Assembly: GCF_900114445.1 (NCBI RefSeq)
Contig: NZ_FOTB01000001.1
Coordinates: 182,937-246,936 of the forward strand
From: Salinicoccus halodurans
GTDB taxonomy: Bacteria; Bacillota; Bacilli; Staphylococcales; Salinicoccaceae
Reading direction: 5' to 3'
Length of the DNA: 64,000 bases
Positions 8,933-16,701 of this stretch are shown piece by piece. Both the position numbers and the translations under genes were made by a program. The stretch's first letter is position 1; every line of letters begins with the position of its first letter. The notes below the pieces were generated by a model. The model had not been told where the DNA came from, made no database searches, and worked only from the letters and a program-made list of their open reading frames with translations.

Positions 8933-10603
8933 TTAAAATGCTGCCATCAGATCTTTGAAGACGATTGGCACATAGAAATAGACGACCAATACCGATATTG
9001 CGATAGATATGACGTTGAGCCATATGCCCGTCATGGCCATGCTCTTCATTTTCACGTATCCTGTACCGAATACAATCGCATTCGGGGGTGCCGCAACCGG
9101 GAACATGTATGCGAATGTTGCACCCATATTGGCAGCAACCATCAGGATGATCGGATTCATGCCCAGGGTGGTCGCAACGACTGCCACGATTGGATATGCC
9201 ATTGTGGAAGTCGCAGTATTTGATGTGAACTCGGAAAGTATAGTGATCGTTGCAACAATCAATGCGATTGCGATTACGGTCGGCATGGCTTCGAAAGCAC
9301 CGAGCTGGCCGCCGATCCACTCATCCAGGCCGGAATTCATGATGCCGGCAGCAAGTGCAAGACCGCCCCCGAACAGCCAGAGGATGCCCCACGGGAGTTT
9401 GAGTGCCGTGTTCCAGTCCATGATGGCACCCGGTTTATTTTTAGCGGGTATCAGGAATAAAGCCACACCGCCGAGAAGTGCAATCAATGCATCATCCAGG
9501 CCGGGGATGAAATTATTCAGGAAGAAGCTGCGCGAAATCCATGCCAGTGCAGTCACTGTGAACACTGTCAGTACGACTTTCTCTTCATAGGACATGCCGC
9601 CAAGATCCTTCAAGTCTTTCCTGATGATTTCCCTGCCGCCCGGGATGCCCTTCAGATTCATGCGGAAGGCGACTTTCGTCAGATAGAGCCATAGAAGCGG
9701 AATCAGCACCGCAACTAACGGTAAACCGAACAGAAGCCAGTTGGCGAAGCTGATTTCAAGATTGTAGAGACTGTTCAGCGTTCCTGCAAGTATGATGTTT
9801 GCCGGCGCGCCGATCAGTGAGCCGAATCCCCCGATAGTAGCGGAGTAGGCCAGGCCGAGCATCAAAGCTGTCCCGAATTTGAATGTGCCCGGTGTTGTAT
9901 CCGGTTTGTTGTCGAGAGGTGCGTTTGCTGAAACCTGATCTGCAAACTGCTTGGTCACAGCAATCGCAATCGGTACCATTAGCATTGTCGTTGCTGTATT
10001 TGAAATCCACATGGATATGAAGGCAGTCGCGATCATGAATCCGAGTATGATGGTATTCGGATTGGTCCCTACAAAAGCGATGATGGACAGGGCGACTCTC
10101 TTATGAAGGTTCCATTTCTCCATCGACAGGGCAATCATGAAACTTCCTGCAAACAGGAAGATCAGGGAGTCCCCGTATGATGCAGAAACCGCGTCCATCT
10201 CCATGACACCCCCGAGCGGGAATAAGATGAGCGGAAGCAGGGAAGTGATCGGAATCGGAACAGCTTCCGTGACCCACCATACAGCCACCCATAATATTGC
10301 GGCGAGCACCGTATTTGCCTCCTCCGGCATCCCGGCCGGTGTCGGCATGATTTTGACGAGTGTGAATAACAACGGTCGGAGTACGAGGCCGATTTTCTGA
10401 GGCATCGAAAAAGTAGGCGGGCGTTCATTATTATTACTGGGTGGTTCTGTCACTTTCTTATATGCCTCTTCAAGTTCATCCTCCTTGCTTTTCCCTTCTT
10501 TAGGCTTAGTCGGTGTCAGTACGCTGAATGCAAAGCTGAGCAGGTGCCTTACCTGCCGGTCCCATGACCACATCAAATTCCAAAAACTTCTGAGTAAAGC
10601 CAT
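8933..10603 (-). CDS. SLC13 (DASS) anion:Na+ symporter, probable tartrate/dicarboxylate uptake
   Basis: This is a 556-residue polytopic protein of the divalent anion:sodium symporter family. It has a hydrophilic N-terminal extension of about 70 residues and then about 11-12 membrane segments. The paired SNT signatures are seen as WISNTATTMLMVP and EFTSNTATSTMAYP; PNAIVFGTGYV near the end is also typical. Together with a tartrate dehydrogenase and glycerate kinase on the other side of the promoter region, the likely substrate is tartrate or a related C4 dicarboxylate. Its promoter overlaps one operator copy, and a perfect cre site lies between promoter and start. It is paralogous to the gene at 40276. 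Confidence 0.85.
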   Translation of the reverse strand: MALLRSFWNLMWSWDRQVRHLLSFAFSVLTPTKPKEGKSKEDELEEAYKKVTEPPSNNNERPPTFSMPQKIGLVLRPLLFTLVKIMPTPAGMPEEANTVLAAILWVAVWWVTEAVPIPITSLLPLILFPLGGVMEMDAVSASYGDSLIFLFAGSFMIALSMEKWNLHKRVALSIIAFVGTNPNTIILGFMIATAFISMWISNTATTMLMVPIAIAVTKQFADQVSANAPLDNKPDTTPGTFKFGTALMLGLAYSATIGGFGSLIGAPANIILAGTLNSLYNLEISFANWLLFGLPLVAVLIPLLWLYLTKVAFRMNLKGIPGGREIIRKDLKDLGGMSYEEKVVLTVFTVTALAWISRSFFLNNFIPGLDDALIALLGGVALFLIPAKNKPGAIMDWNTALKLPWGILWLFGGGLALAAGIMNSGLDEWIGGQLGAFEAMPTVIAIALIVATITILSEFTSNTATSTMAYPIVAVVATTLGMNPIILMVAANMGATFAYMFPVAAPPNAIVFGTGYVKMKSMAMTGIWLNVISIAISVLVVYFYVPIVFKDLMAAF

Positions 10604-10623
10604 AATATGAATCCCCCTTTGTT

Positions 10624-10637
10624 TGTTAACGCTTTCA
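10624..10637 (-). promoter_or_regulatory. CcpA cre site in the SLC13 leader
   Basis: On the minus strand the sequence is TGAAAGCGTTAACA, a full match to the TGWAANCGNTNWCA consensus. It sits about 40 bases downstream of the proposed -10, a roadblock position, so glucose repression of the transporter is predicted. Confidence 0.8.
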
Positions 10638-10677
10638 AAATTATAAGTATTTTAAAATTTCTGAATCTATGAATTGG

Positions 10678-10707
10678 ATGTTACAACAATGAATACGTTA
10701 TTGTCAA
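10678..10707 (-). promoter_or_regulatory. SLC13 promoter overlapping operator copy 1
   Basis: Minus-strand TTGACA (10702-10707) and TAACAT (10678-10683) are separated by 18 bases. The spacer holds the repeat AATGAATACGTTATTGT (10688-10704). Confidence 0.6.
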
Positions 10708-10766
10708 TATAATATTTAAAAAAGAATAAATTAATTAATATTTGACTTTAATGAATACGTTATTGT
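10688..10766. promoter_or_regulatory. Duplicated 17-bp operator in the divergent tartrate promoter region
   Basis: AATGAATACGTTATTGT occurs exactly at 10688-10704 and again at 10750-10766, 62 bases apart. Outer ACAAT/ATTGT arms in copy 1 give partial dyad symmetry. Each copy lies inside the -35/-10 spacer of one of the two divergent promoters, as expected for a shared repressor site, most simply for the GntR protein at 8095-8838. Confidence 0.7.
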
Positions 10767-10771
10767 AGTAT
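10742..10771 (+). promoter_or_regulatory. Tartrate dehydrogenase promoter overlapping operator copy 2
   Basis: TTGACT (10742-10747) and TAGTAT (10766-10771) are 18 bases apart, with operator copy 2 in the spacer; the gene starts 33 bases further on. Confidence 0.6.
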
Positions 10772-10804
10772 TGAGATAATTTAGAAAACAAAGGAGGAAA
10801 TTGT

Positions 10805-11896
10805 ATGACTAAGAAATTTAAGATAGCGGTAATCCCGGGTGACGGTGTCGGCAAAGAGGTAGTGGCAGAGGGGATCAAGGTTTTGGACCACTTGGCCCAA
10901 GAATCCAATGGAAAGTTCGAATTCGAATATGATCACTATCCTTGGGGATGCGAGTATTATTTGGAACACGGCAAAATGATCTCCGATGACGGCGTTGAAA
11001 AAATGAGGGATTATGATGCAATTTATTTTGGGGCAGTCGGATTCCCGGGTGTGCCGGACCATGTCAGCCTGTGGGGACTGCGCCTCGCAATATGTCAGGG
11101 GCTTGATCAATGGGCGAATATCAGACCGGTTGAATTCCTGCCGGGCGTTCCGCGCAGGATTACACATCCGGATGCAGATAATCTGAACTGGATTTTGATC
11201 CGTGAGAACTCCGAAGGTGAATATTCAGGCATCGGCGGCCGTAACTTTGACGGACGCGGGGAAGGAAAGGAAGTGGCAGTGCAGACTTCGCTGTTCACAG
11301 AAAAAGGTTGCGAACGCATCATCAGGTTTGCATTTGAAACAGCACGTACAAGAAAAAGAAAGAAAGTCACCAGTGTAACGAAGAGTAATGCGCAGCAATA
11401 TGGAATGGTATTATGGGATGAAGTGTTCGAACGTGTGAGCAGGGAATACCCTGATGTTGAGACAGATCAGTGGCTTGTCGATGCAATGGCGGCGCAATTC
11501 GTCATGCATCCTGAAGAACTGGAAGTGGTGGTTGCATCAAATCTGTTTGCCGATATCCTGTCAGATCTTGGAAGCGCATTATCAGGCAGCCTCGGTATCG
11601 CATCCAGTGCGAATCTCAACCCTGAAGGCCGTACTCCGAGCATGTTCGAATCCGTCCATGGATCCGCTCCCGATATTGCAGGTAAGGGAATTGCCAATCC
11701 GATCGGTACAATCGACAGTGCCTCACTCATGCTTGACCACCTTGGACTTGAAGAAGAGGCAAAAGCACTTCATGAAGCAATCAGGGCAACGACCGGCAAA
11801 GGCATTCTGACACGTGATATCGGTGGCAACTACGACACTGAAGATGTGACAGGGGCAATCATAGAAAACCTCTCCGTTGTAACAGATAAGGCATAA
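10805..11896 (+). CDS. Tartrate dehydrogenase / D-malate dehydrogenase (decarboxylating)
   Basis: The 363-residue enzyme belongs to the isocitrate/isopropylmalate dehydrogenase superfamily. Its text is of the tartrate/D-malate branch: IAVIPGDGVGKEVVAEG, WGCEYYLEHGKM, ILIRENSEGEYSGIGGR, SVTKSNA, and SNLFADILSDLG with the metal-binding aspartates. It uses NAD and Mn2+/Mg2+ to oxidise tartrate or decarboxylate D-malate; meso-tartrate can be converted to D-glycerate. AGGAGG precedes the ATG. The next gene is glycerate kinase, which completes entry to glycolysis as 2-phosphoglycerate. Confidence 0.88.
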   Translation: MTKKFKIAVIPGDGVGKEVVAEGIKVLDHLAQESNGKFEFEYDHYPWGCEYYLEHGKMISDDGVEKMRDYDAIYFGAVGFPGVPDHVSLWGLRLAICQGLDQWANIRPVEFLPGVPRRITHPDADNLNWILIRENSEGEYSGIGGRNFDGRGEGKEVAVQTSLFTEKGCERIIRFAFETARTRKRKKVTSVTKSNAQQYGMVLWDEVFERVSREYPDVETDQWLVDAMAAQFVMHPEELEVVVASNLFADILSDLGSALSGSLGIASSANLNPEGRTPSMFESVHGSAPDIAGKGIANPIGTIDSASLMLDHLGLEEEAKALHEAIRATTGKGILTRDIGGNYDTEDVTGAIIENLSVVTDKA

Positions 11897-11935
11897 TCAA
11901 ATCTGTTTTTACAGACATGGTCAGGAGCGAAAAAG

Positions 11936-13075
11936 ATGAAAGTCATAGTTGGAATGGATTCATTCAAAGGAAGCATATCTTCAATGGAAGCCAATCAATC
12001 TGTATCTGATGCAATAAAATCCGTCTGTCCCGGTGCCCAGGTGAAATCCTTCCCTATGGCAGACGGGGGAGAAGGGACAGTTGAGACGCTGGTGGATGGC
12101 ATGGACGGCATACTTGTCAATACGACAGTGACCGGTCCGGCTGGTCCACCGGTCCAATCATCCTACGGCTACGTTGAAAGTGAAAATCTCGCAATCATCG
12201 AAGTCGCTGCAGCCTGCGGATTACCTTTATTGAACAGCGGTGAACTCGATCCGTACGCTGCGACAACTTACGGTGTGGGGGAACTGATCAGTCATGCATA
12301 CGAAAAAGGCGCGCGGACATTTATCATCGGTCTCGGCGGCAGTGCTACCAACGACGGTGGTGTGGGTATGCTCCAGGCGCTGGGATATCAATTTTTGGAT
12401 GAGGAAAACCGGGAAATTGAGTTCGGCGGCGGTGCATTGTCATCCATCAGTGAAATCAGGCGGACGCCGGAAGTGGATAAGTTTGAAGATTGTATCTTCA
12501 GGATTGCATGTGATGTTTCCAATGTATTGTATGGCGGACAGGGCGCAACTTATGTATTCGGCCCTCAAAAAGGTGCAGATGAAGCGGCTCTGTCATTGCT
12601 CGATGCAGGAATGAAACATTATGCGGATCTTACTTCAGAACAGATGGGTATTGATATCTCCGGAGTCGAAGGCGGTGGTGCCGCCGGCGGACTCGGTGCT
12701 GCGTTCCATGGTTATCTCGGCGGACAGCTGGAATCAGGCATAGAGCTCATCATGGATATATTGAAAGTGGAGGAGGCGGCGGAGCATGCGGATCTGATCA
12801 TCACCGGTGAAGGCAGGCTGGACGCCCAGACATCCATGGGTAAAGTGCCCGCGGGTCTTGCAGGACTGGCAGGAAAATATGGGGTCCCGATCATTGCGGT
12901 CGGCGGAAGTCTGACAGATGATGCCTATGCTCTGAACGATGCCGGAGTAGATGCCGTATTTTCCATACAGAGTTCGCCGGTTTCCATTGAAGAAGCCATG
13001 CAGAGCGAACTGACCCGGTTCAATCTGGAGCACACGGCCGGTCAGATAATGAGAGTGATGAAATTGAATATATGA
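11936..13075 (+). CDS. Glycerate kinase (GlxK/GarK family)
   Basis: The 379-residue protein is a typical glycerate 2-kinase of the GarK family: MDSFKGSISSMEAN at the start, FPMADGGEGTVETLVDG, GLGGSATNDGGVGML, and IITGEGRLDAQTSMGKVPAG. It phosphorylates D-glycerate to 2-phosphoglycerate. It follows tartrate dehydrogenase by 39 bases with AGGAGCG as ribosome site and is closed by a strong terminator, so the two form one operon. Confidence 0.9.
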   Translation: MKVIVGMDSFKGSISSMEANQSVSDAIKSVCPGAQVKSFPMADGGEGTVETLVDGMDGILVNTTVTGPAGPPVQSSYGYVESENLAIIEVAAACGLPLLNSGELDPYAATTYGVGELISHAYEKGARTFIIGLGGSATNDGGVGMLQALGYQFLDEENREIEFGGGALSSISEIRRTPEVDKFEDCIFRIACDVSNVLYGGQGATYVFGPQKGADEAALSLLDAGMKHYADLTSEQMGIDISGVEGGGAAGGLGAAFHGYLGGQLESGIELIMDILKVEEAAEHADLIITGEGRLDAQTSMGKVPAGLAGLAGKYGVPIIAVGGSLTDDAYALNDAGVDAVFSIQSSPVSIEEAMQSELTRFNLEHTAGQIMRVMKLNI

Positions 13076-13080
13076 ATTGA

Positions 13081-13119
13081 AATACCCGGTCCATATTCAG
13101 TGTGGACCGGGTATTTTTG
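13081..13119 (+). terminator. Terminator of the tartrate operon
   Basis: AATACCCGGTCCA pairs with TGGACCGGGTATT (13103-13115), followed by TTTT. Confidence 0.9.
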
Positions 13120-13122
13120 AGG

Positions 13123-13204
13123 TTAACGTACGTTTGGATGGATCTTAAGCATACGTTAGGAGTTTAATGTACGTTCAAAGTGTGTTTCGGTGTACGTTAA
13201 AAGT
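13123..13204. repeat. Two tandem copies of a 41-bp palindromic intergenic repeat
   Basis: Units 13123-13163 and 13164-13204 share TTAAYGTACGTT at one end and TACGTTARRAGT at the other. Each is an imperfect palindrome with arms TTAACGTAC / GTACGTTAA. A third copy occurs at 55080-55119, so this is a dispersed repeat family of the genome. No coding potential. Confidence 0.75.
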
Positions 13205-13248
13205 TTAAACAGTGGATAAAGTCAAAAACGAAGAAACGTCAGAACAAA

Positions 13249-13935
13249 TCATCCCTGAATAATCTGTCTGAGCTGTTCGATTTTATCGGGAGAGATTCTG
13301 CTCTCGAATGTGCCGTCTTCTCTCACGCCAGTACCGAAATGTATGGCTTCCGGAGCAGTCTTCTCAAAGATTTCCGGCACATTCCCCAAGTTGATTCCGC
13401 CACCAGGCATAATCGCAATATCCAGTTTTCCACCCAGGTTTATGAGCTTTTTCAACTGCTCAATATTATCGGCACTCGAACCGGGACCGCCCGATGTCAA
13501 GACAGTCTTAATCTGTGGATACCTGCCAAGTGTCTTTAAAGCATCCACCTGATCTTCGATTTCGTCAAATGCCTTATGGAATGTGATTTCCATATTTTCG
13601 GCAGCTTCGATCAGTCTTTCCAAAGAAGTGGTATCCACTACTCTATCCCTGGTAATGACACCAATCACTATGCCGTTGGCACCCATACTTCTTACATATT
13701 CAATGTCTGTAATCATCTGAGTGATTTCATCTTCTGTATAACTGAATGAATCATCATGCGGCCGGATCATCACGTTTACAGGAATTTTTGATTCACTCAC
13801 TGCATCACGGATCAGCCCGCGTTCAGGCGTCAATCCATCTTTGTCCATTTCCCCGCACAATTCTATGCGATCGACATCCATACGATTGATATCTTTCACA
13901 TCTTCCAAATTAGCTGCAATGATTTCTAAAAGCAT
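13249..13935 (-). CDS. cutC: CutC family protein
   Basis: The 228-residue TIM-barrel protein matches CutC: VDRIELCGEMDKDGLTPERG, VMIRPHDDSFSYTEDEI, GIVIGVITRDRVVD, ITFHKAFDEI and VLTSGGPGSS. CutC was linked to copper homeostasis, and some members act as aldolase/lyase-like sugar enzymes; the reaction is unsettled. GAGGTG precedes the ATG. It is transcribed away from the neighbouring TIM-barrel gene at 14030. Confidence 0.87.
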   Translation of the reverse strand: MLLEIIAANLEDVKDINRMDVDRIELCGEMDKDGLTPERGLIRDAVSESKIPVNVMIRPHDDSFSYTEDEITQMITDIEYVRSMGANGIVIGVITRDRVVDTTSLERLIEAAENMEITFHKAFDEIEDQVDALKTLGRYPQIKTVLTSGGPGSSADNIEQLKKLINLGGKLDIAIMPGGGINLGNVPEIFEKTAPEAIHFGTGVREDGTFESRISPDKIEQLRQIIQG

Positions 13936-14029
13936 TATTACACCTCTTAATCTATAATGAAGGTATTCGATACAATTCTAACGGACTCAGCGGAATAAAA
14001 GAAATCTACTGTTGAAAAGGAGAATGGAT

Positions 14030-14947
14030 ATGAAACGGTTACTTGACTGTACTGCATCAGATTTCAAGCGGATGAATGGACAGGAACTGAAACAATCGAT
14101 CAAGGCGAGTGAGGGCAGGACGATGCTGTCGGAAAACATGGCGACGGTGCCGCCGCTTTATCCAAACGTTACAAACTCAGAACTTGCGGCATCATTCGGT
14201 GCGGATCTTTTATTGCTCAATATTTTTGATGTGTTCAATCCGGGAATAAAGGGAGTGGAAGCGGAAGACAGTGGTAAAGTTGTGGAAGAAATCAAGCATC
14301 TTACGGGTCGTCCTGTGGGTGTGAATCTGGAACCAGTCGATTTGAACGCAGAAAGATTGGAAGAACTGGATATACTTGAAACCGCCAGGCAGGCGACTGA
14401 AGCATCGCTTAAAGAGGCAAAAACCCTCGGTTTTGATTTTGTCTGCCTGACTGGAAATCCGAAGACCGGCGTAACAAATACTGAGATTGTGGAAGCTGTA
14501 AAGAAAGCGCGTGAAGTGTTTGGGGATGAAGGACTGATTATAGCAGGCAAGATGCACGGTGCGGGAGTCACAAATGAAACAGGCGGAAGTATCATAACAG
14601 AAGATGACCTTTCGAATTTCATAGAAGCGGGAGCGGATGTCATTCTGATGCCGGCTCCGGGAACCGTGCCCGGCATCACTCTGGAAAAAACAGAAAAATA
14701 TGTCCGGTATGTACATTCGAAAGGTGCGCTTGTAATGCTCACAATCGGTACGAGCCAGGAAGGTGCGGATGAGCAGACGATCATGCAGATAGCACTCAAC
14801 GCCAAGATGGCCGGCGCCGACATCCACCATATCGGTGATGCGGGGTTTTACGGCATCGCAGTACCTGAAAACATCTTTGTGTATTCCATCGCAATCAGAG
14901 GCAGAAGACATACATTCAGCCGCATGGCTGTTTCGATTAACAGGTAA
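14030..14947 (+). CDS. TIM-barrel protein, DUF7916 / PEP-mutase-like
   Basis: The 305-residue protein begins LLDCTASDFKRMNGQELKQSI and shows repeated beta-alpha units (FGADLLLLNIFDVFNPG, DFVCLTGNPKTGVTN, LIIAGKMHGAGVTNET, GADVILMPAPGTVPG, MAGADIHHIGDAGFYG). It matches the conserved family often labelled PEP phosphonomutase-like or DUF7916; no reaction is established. ATG 14030 follows AAAGGAG at seven bases, better than the in-frame TTG at 14012 that precedes it. Divergent from cutC, another TIM barrel. Confidence 0.7.
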   Translation: MKRLLDCTASDFKRMNGQELKQSIKASEGRTMLSENMATVPPLYPNVTNSELAASFGADLLLLNIFDVFNPGIKGVEAEDSGKVVEEIKHLTGRPVGVNLEPVDLNAERLEELDILETARQATEASLKEAKTLGFDFVCLTGNPKTGVTNTEIVEAVKKAREVFGDEGLIIAGKMHGAGVTNETGGSIITEDDLSNFIEAGADVILMPAPGTVPGITLEKTEKYVRYVHSKGALVMLTIGTSQEGADEQTIMQIALNAKMAGADIHHIGDAGFYGIAVPENIFVYSIAIRGRRHTFSRMAVSINR

Positions 14948-15000
14948 GCAATCAAAAAATTTATATTGCCACAATTCCCATTGAGTTTTTAAAACTTTTT

Positions 15001-15015
15001 TTGTAAGCGCATACC
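15001..15015 (+). promoter_or_regulatory. Candidate cre site upstream of the BCCT operon
   Basis: TTGTAAGCGCATACC matches 14 of 15 positions of WTGNAANCGNWNNCW. It lies about 170 bases before the BCCT gene, in a 236-bp AT-rich gap that has no gene. Catabolite control is therefore plausible but less firm than at 10624. Confidence 0.45.
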
Positions 15016-15183
15016 AACTATTAAGCAATAGGGATAGGAGGATTTAAGATGTGCTAATTTTCACATTTTAGTTTGATTCGTCCCGATATATTTGTTAGGT
15101 TGATTTAGTGACTGTCGTTTTGAACGGGTGCATCAGACAGTTTAATTTATTGAAAAAATCAACAAAAATTTTGGAGGGATTAA

Positions 15184-16698
15184 ATGAGAGAAAGAGCAAA
15201 ATTGGATCATTGGGTTTTTTGGCCGGCAATCGTAGTGTTGCTCACATTAACGTTATTATTAATTATTTTCCAATCTTCAGCAGAACCATTTCTTAATGGA
15301 ATGCTCTCTGCAATTAATACTCGGATGGACTGGATTTTCCAATTTTTAACTTTTGGTTTATTTGTACTTTTACTTTGGATTGCTTTTGGAAAATATGGAA
15401 AAATAAAGCTTGGAGAAGGGAAGCCGGAATTCGGCAATTTCAGCTATGGCGCAATGTTATTTTGTGCGGGGATGGGAACAAGTATAATGTTCTGGTCCAT
15501 CATTGAGCCGATGTACTACTTCCAAGGACCGCCGTTCGGTTTTGAACCCGGCAGTGATACTGCAGCAGAATGGTCAGTTGCATACGGCATGTTCCATTGG
15601 GGCATTTCAGCGTGGTGTATCTATGCATTCCCGACGCTTGTCATAGCATATTCGTTCTTTATTAAAAAGAATAAGTCACTTAAAATAAGCCAGGCAGTCA
15701 AAGGTGCTTTGGGTAAATATTCTGATGGGAATATAGGTCGCATCATTGATATTCTTGTAATTTGGAGTTTAGTCGGCGGTCTGGGAACATCTCTTGGACT
15801 TGGTGTCCCAATGGTTTCTGCCGGTATAGGTCATCTTCTTGGGATAGAGCAATCTGTTTTTCTCAGCATCGTCATAATGATAATCTGGACGCTCATCTAC
15901 ATAACAAGTGCATCTCTGGGATTATATAATGGTATACGTAAATTAAGTAACTTAAACGTTTATCTGGCATTGGCTTTAGCTCTGTTTGTAATCATTGCAG
16001 GTCCAACAGGGTTTATATTGACATACTTCACTGACAGCTTCGGTATTATGGCTCAAAACTTCCTGAGGATGAGCTTCTATACAGATCCTATTACAGGCGG
16101 TGGCTTCCCACAGTCATGGACTGTATTCTACTGGGCTTGGTTTGCTGCTACTGCGCCGTTTATGGGACTGTTCATTGCGAGGATTTCCAAAGGACGCTCT
16201 CTTAAAAGCCTTGTCCTTCACATTTTAGGATGGGGATCGCTTGGTAGCTGGTTGTATTTCGCAGTATTCGGTGGATATACGATGAACCTGCAGCAAACAG
16301 GAAAACTGGATGTAGTCGGCAGTATGGCTGAAGTCGGAGACGCTTCAACAATCATCAGAGTGCTTGAAACCTTGCCTGTCAGTTATATTGCGATTTTATT
16401 CTTCGTCATTCTAGGATTTATATTCCTGGCAACATCATTAGACTCAGCCTCTTATATATTAGCATCCACTGCTTCAAAGACACTTGAAGAAGGTGTAGAA
16501 CCTCCGATTTGGCATACTATTGTCTGGGGCCTGATTATGGCATTGTTATCTATTTCTCTGTTGCTCATTGGAGGCTTGAATGTTGTTCAGACATCAGCTG
16601 TAGTGGTGGCAGTGCCTGTAGTAATTCTTTATATACTTCTGATCATTTCACTGTTCAGATGGTTTAAAGAAGATTTTCCAATGAAAGAAGGAGACTAA
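15184..16698 (+). CDS. BCCT family transporter (betaine/carnitine/choline type)
   Basis: The 504-residue protein has about 12 membrane segments and the BCCT signature: CAGMGTSIMFWSIIEPMYYF, the tryptophan-rich stretch SWTVFYWAWFAATAPFMGLF, then IARISKGRS. Family members import quaternary ammonium compounds with Na+ or H+ or by exchange. TTGGAGGG is the ribosome site. The CocE-type hydrolase starts three bases after the stop, so both are one operon, suggesting the imported compound is hydrolysed by it. Codon use is visibly more AT-rich than in neighbours. Confidence 0.87.
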   Translation: MRERAKLDHWVFWPAIVVLLTLTLLLIIFQSSAEPFLNGMLSAINTRMDWIFQFLTFGLFVLLLWIAFGKYGKIKLGEGKPEFGNFSYGAMLFCAGMGTSIMFWSIIEPMYYFQGPPFGFEPGSDTAAEWSVAYGMFHWGISAWCIYAFPTLVIAYSFFIKKNKSLKISQAVKGALGKYSDGNIGRIIDILVIWSLVGGLGTSLGLGVPMVSAGIGHLLGIEQSVFLSIVIMIIWTLIYITSASLGLYNGIRKLSNLNVYLALALALFVIIAGPTGFILTYFTDSFGIMAQNFLRMSFYTDPITGGGFPQSWTVFYWAWFAATAPFMGLFIARISKGRSLKSLVLHILGWGSLGSWLYFAVFGGYTMNLQQTGKLDVVGSMAEVGDASTIIRVLETLPVSYIAILFFVILGFIFLATSLDSASYILASTASKTLEEGVEPPIWHTIVWGLIMALLSISLLLIGGLNVVQTSAVVVAVPVVILYILLIISLFRWFKEDFPMKEGD

Positions 16699-16701
16699 TA
16701 A

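Noticed and set aside
15108-15296. 62-codon + strand frame before the BCCT gene
   Set aside because: It overlaps the BCCT start in another frame and lacks a ribosome site; the BCCT gene has GGAGGG in front of its ATG.
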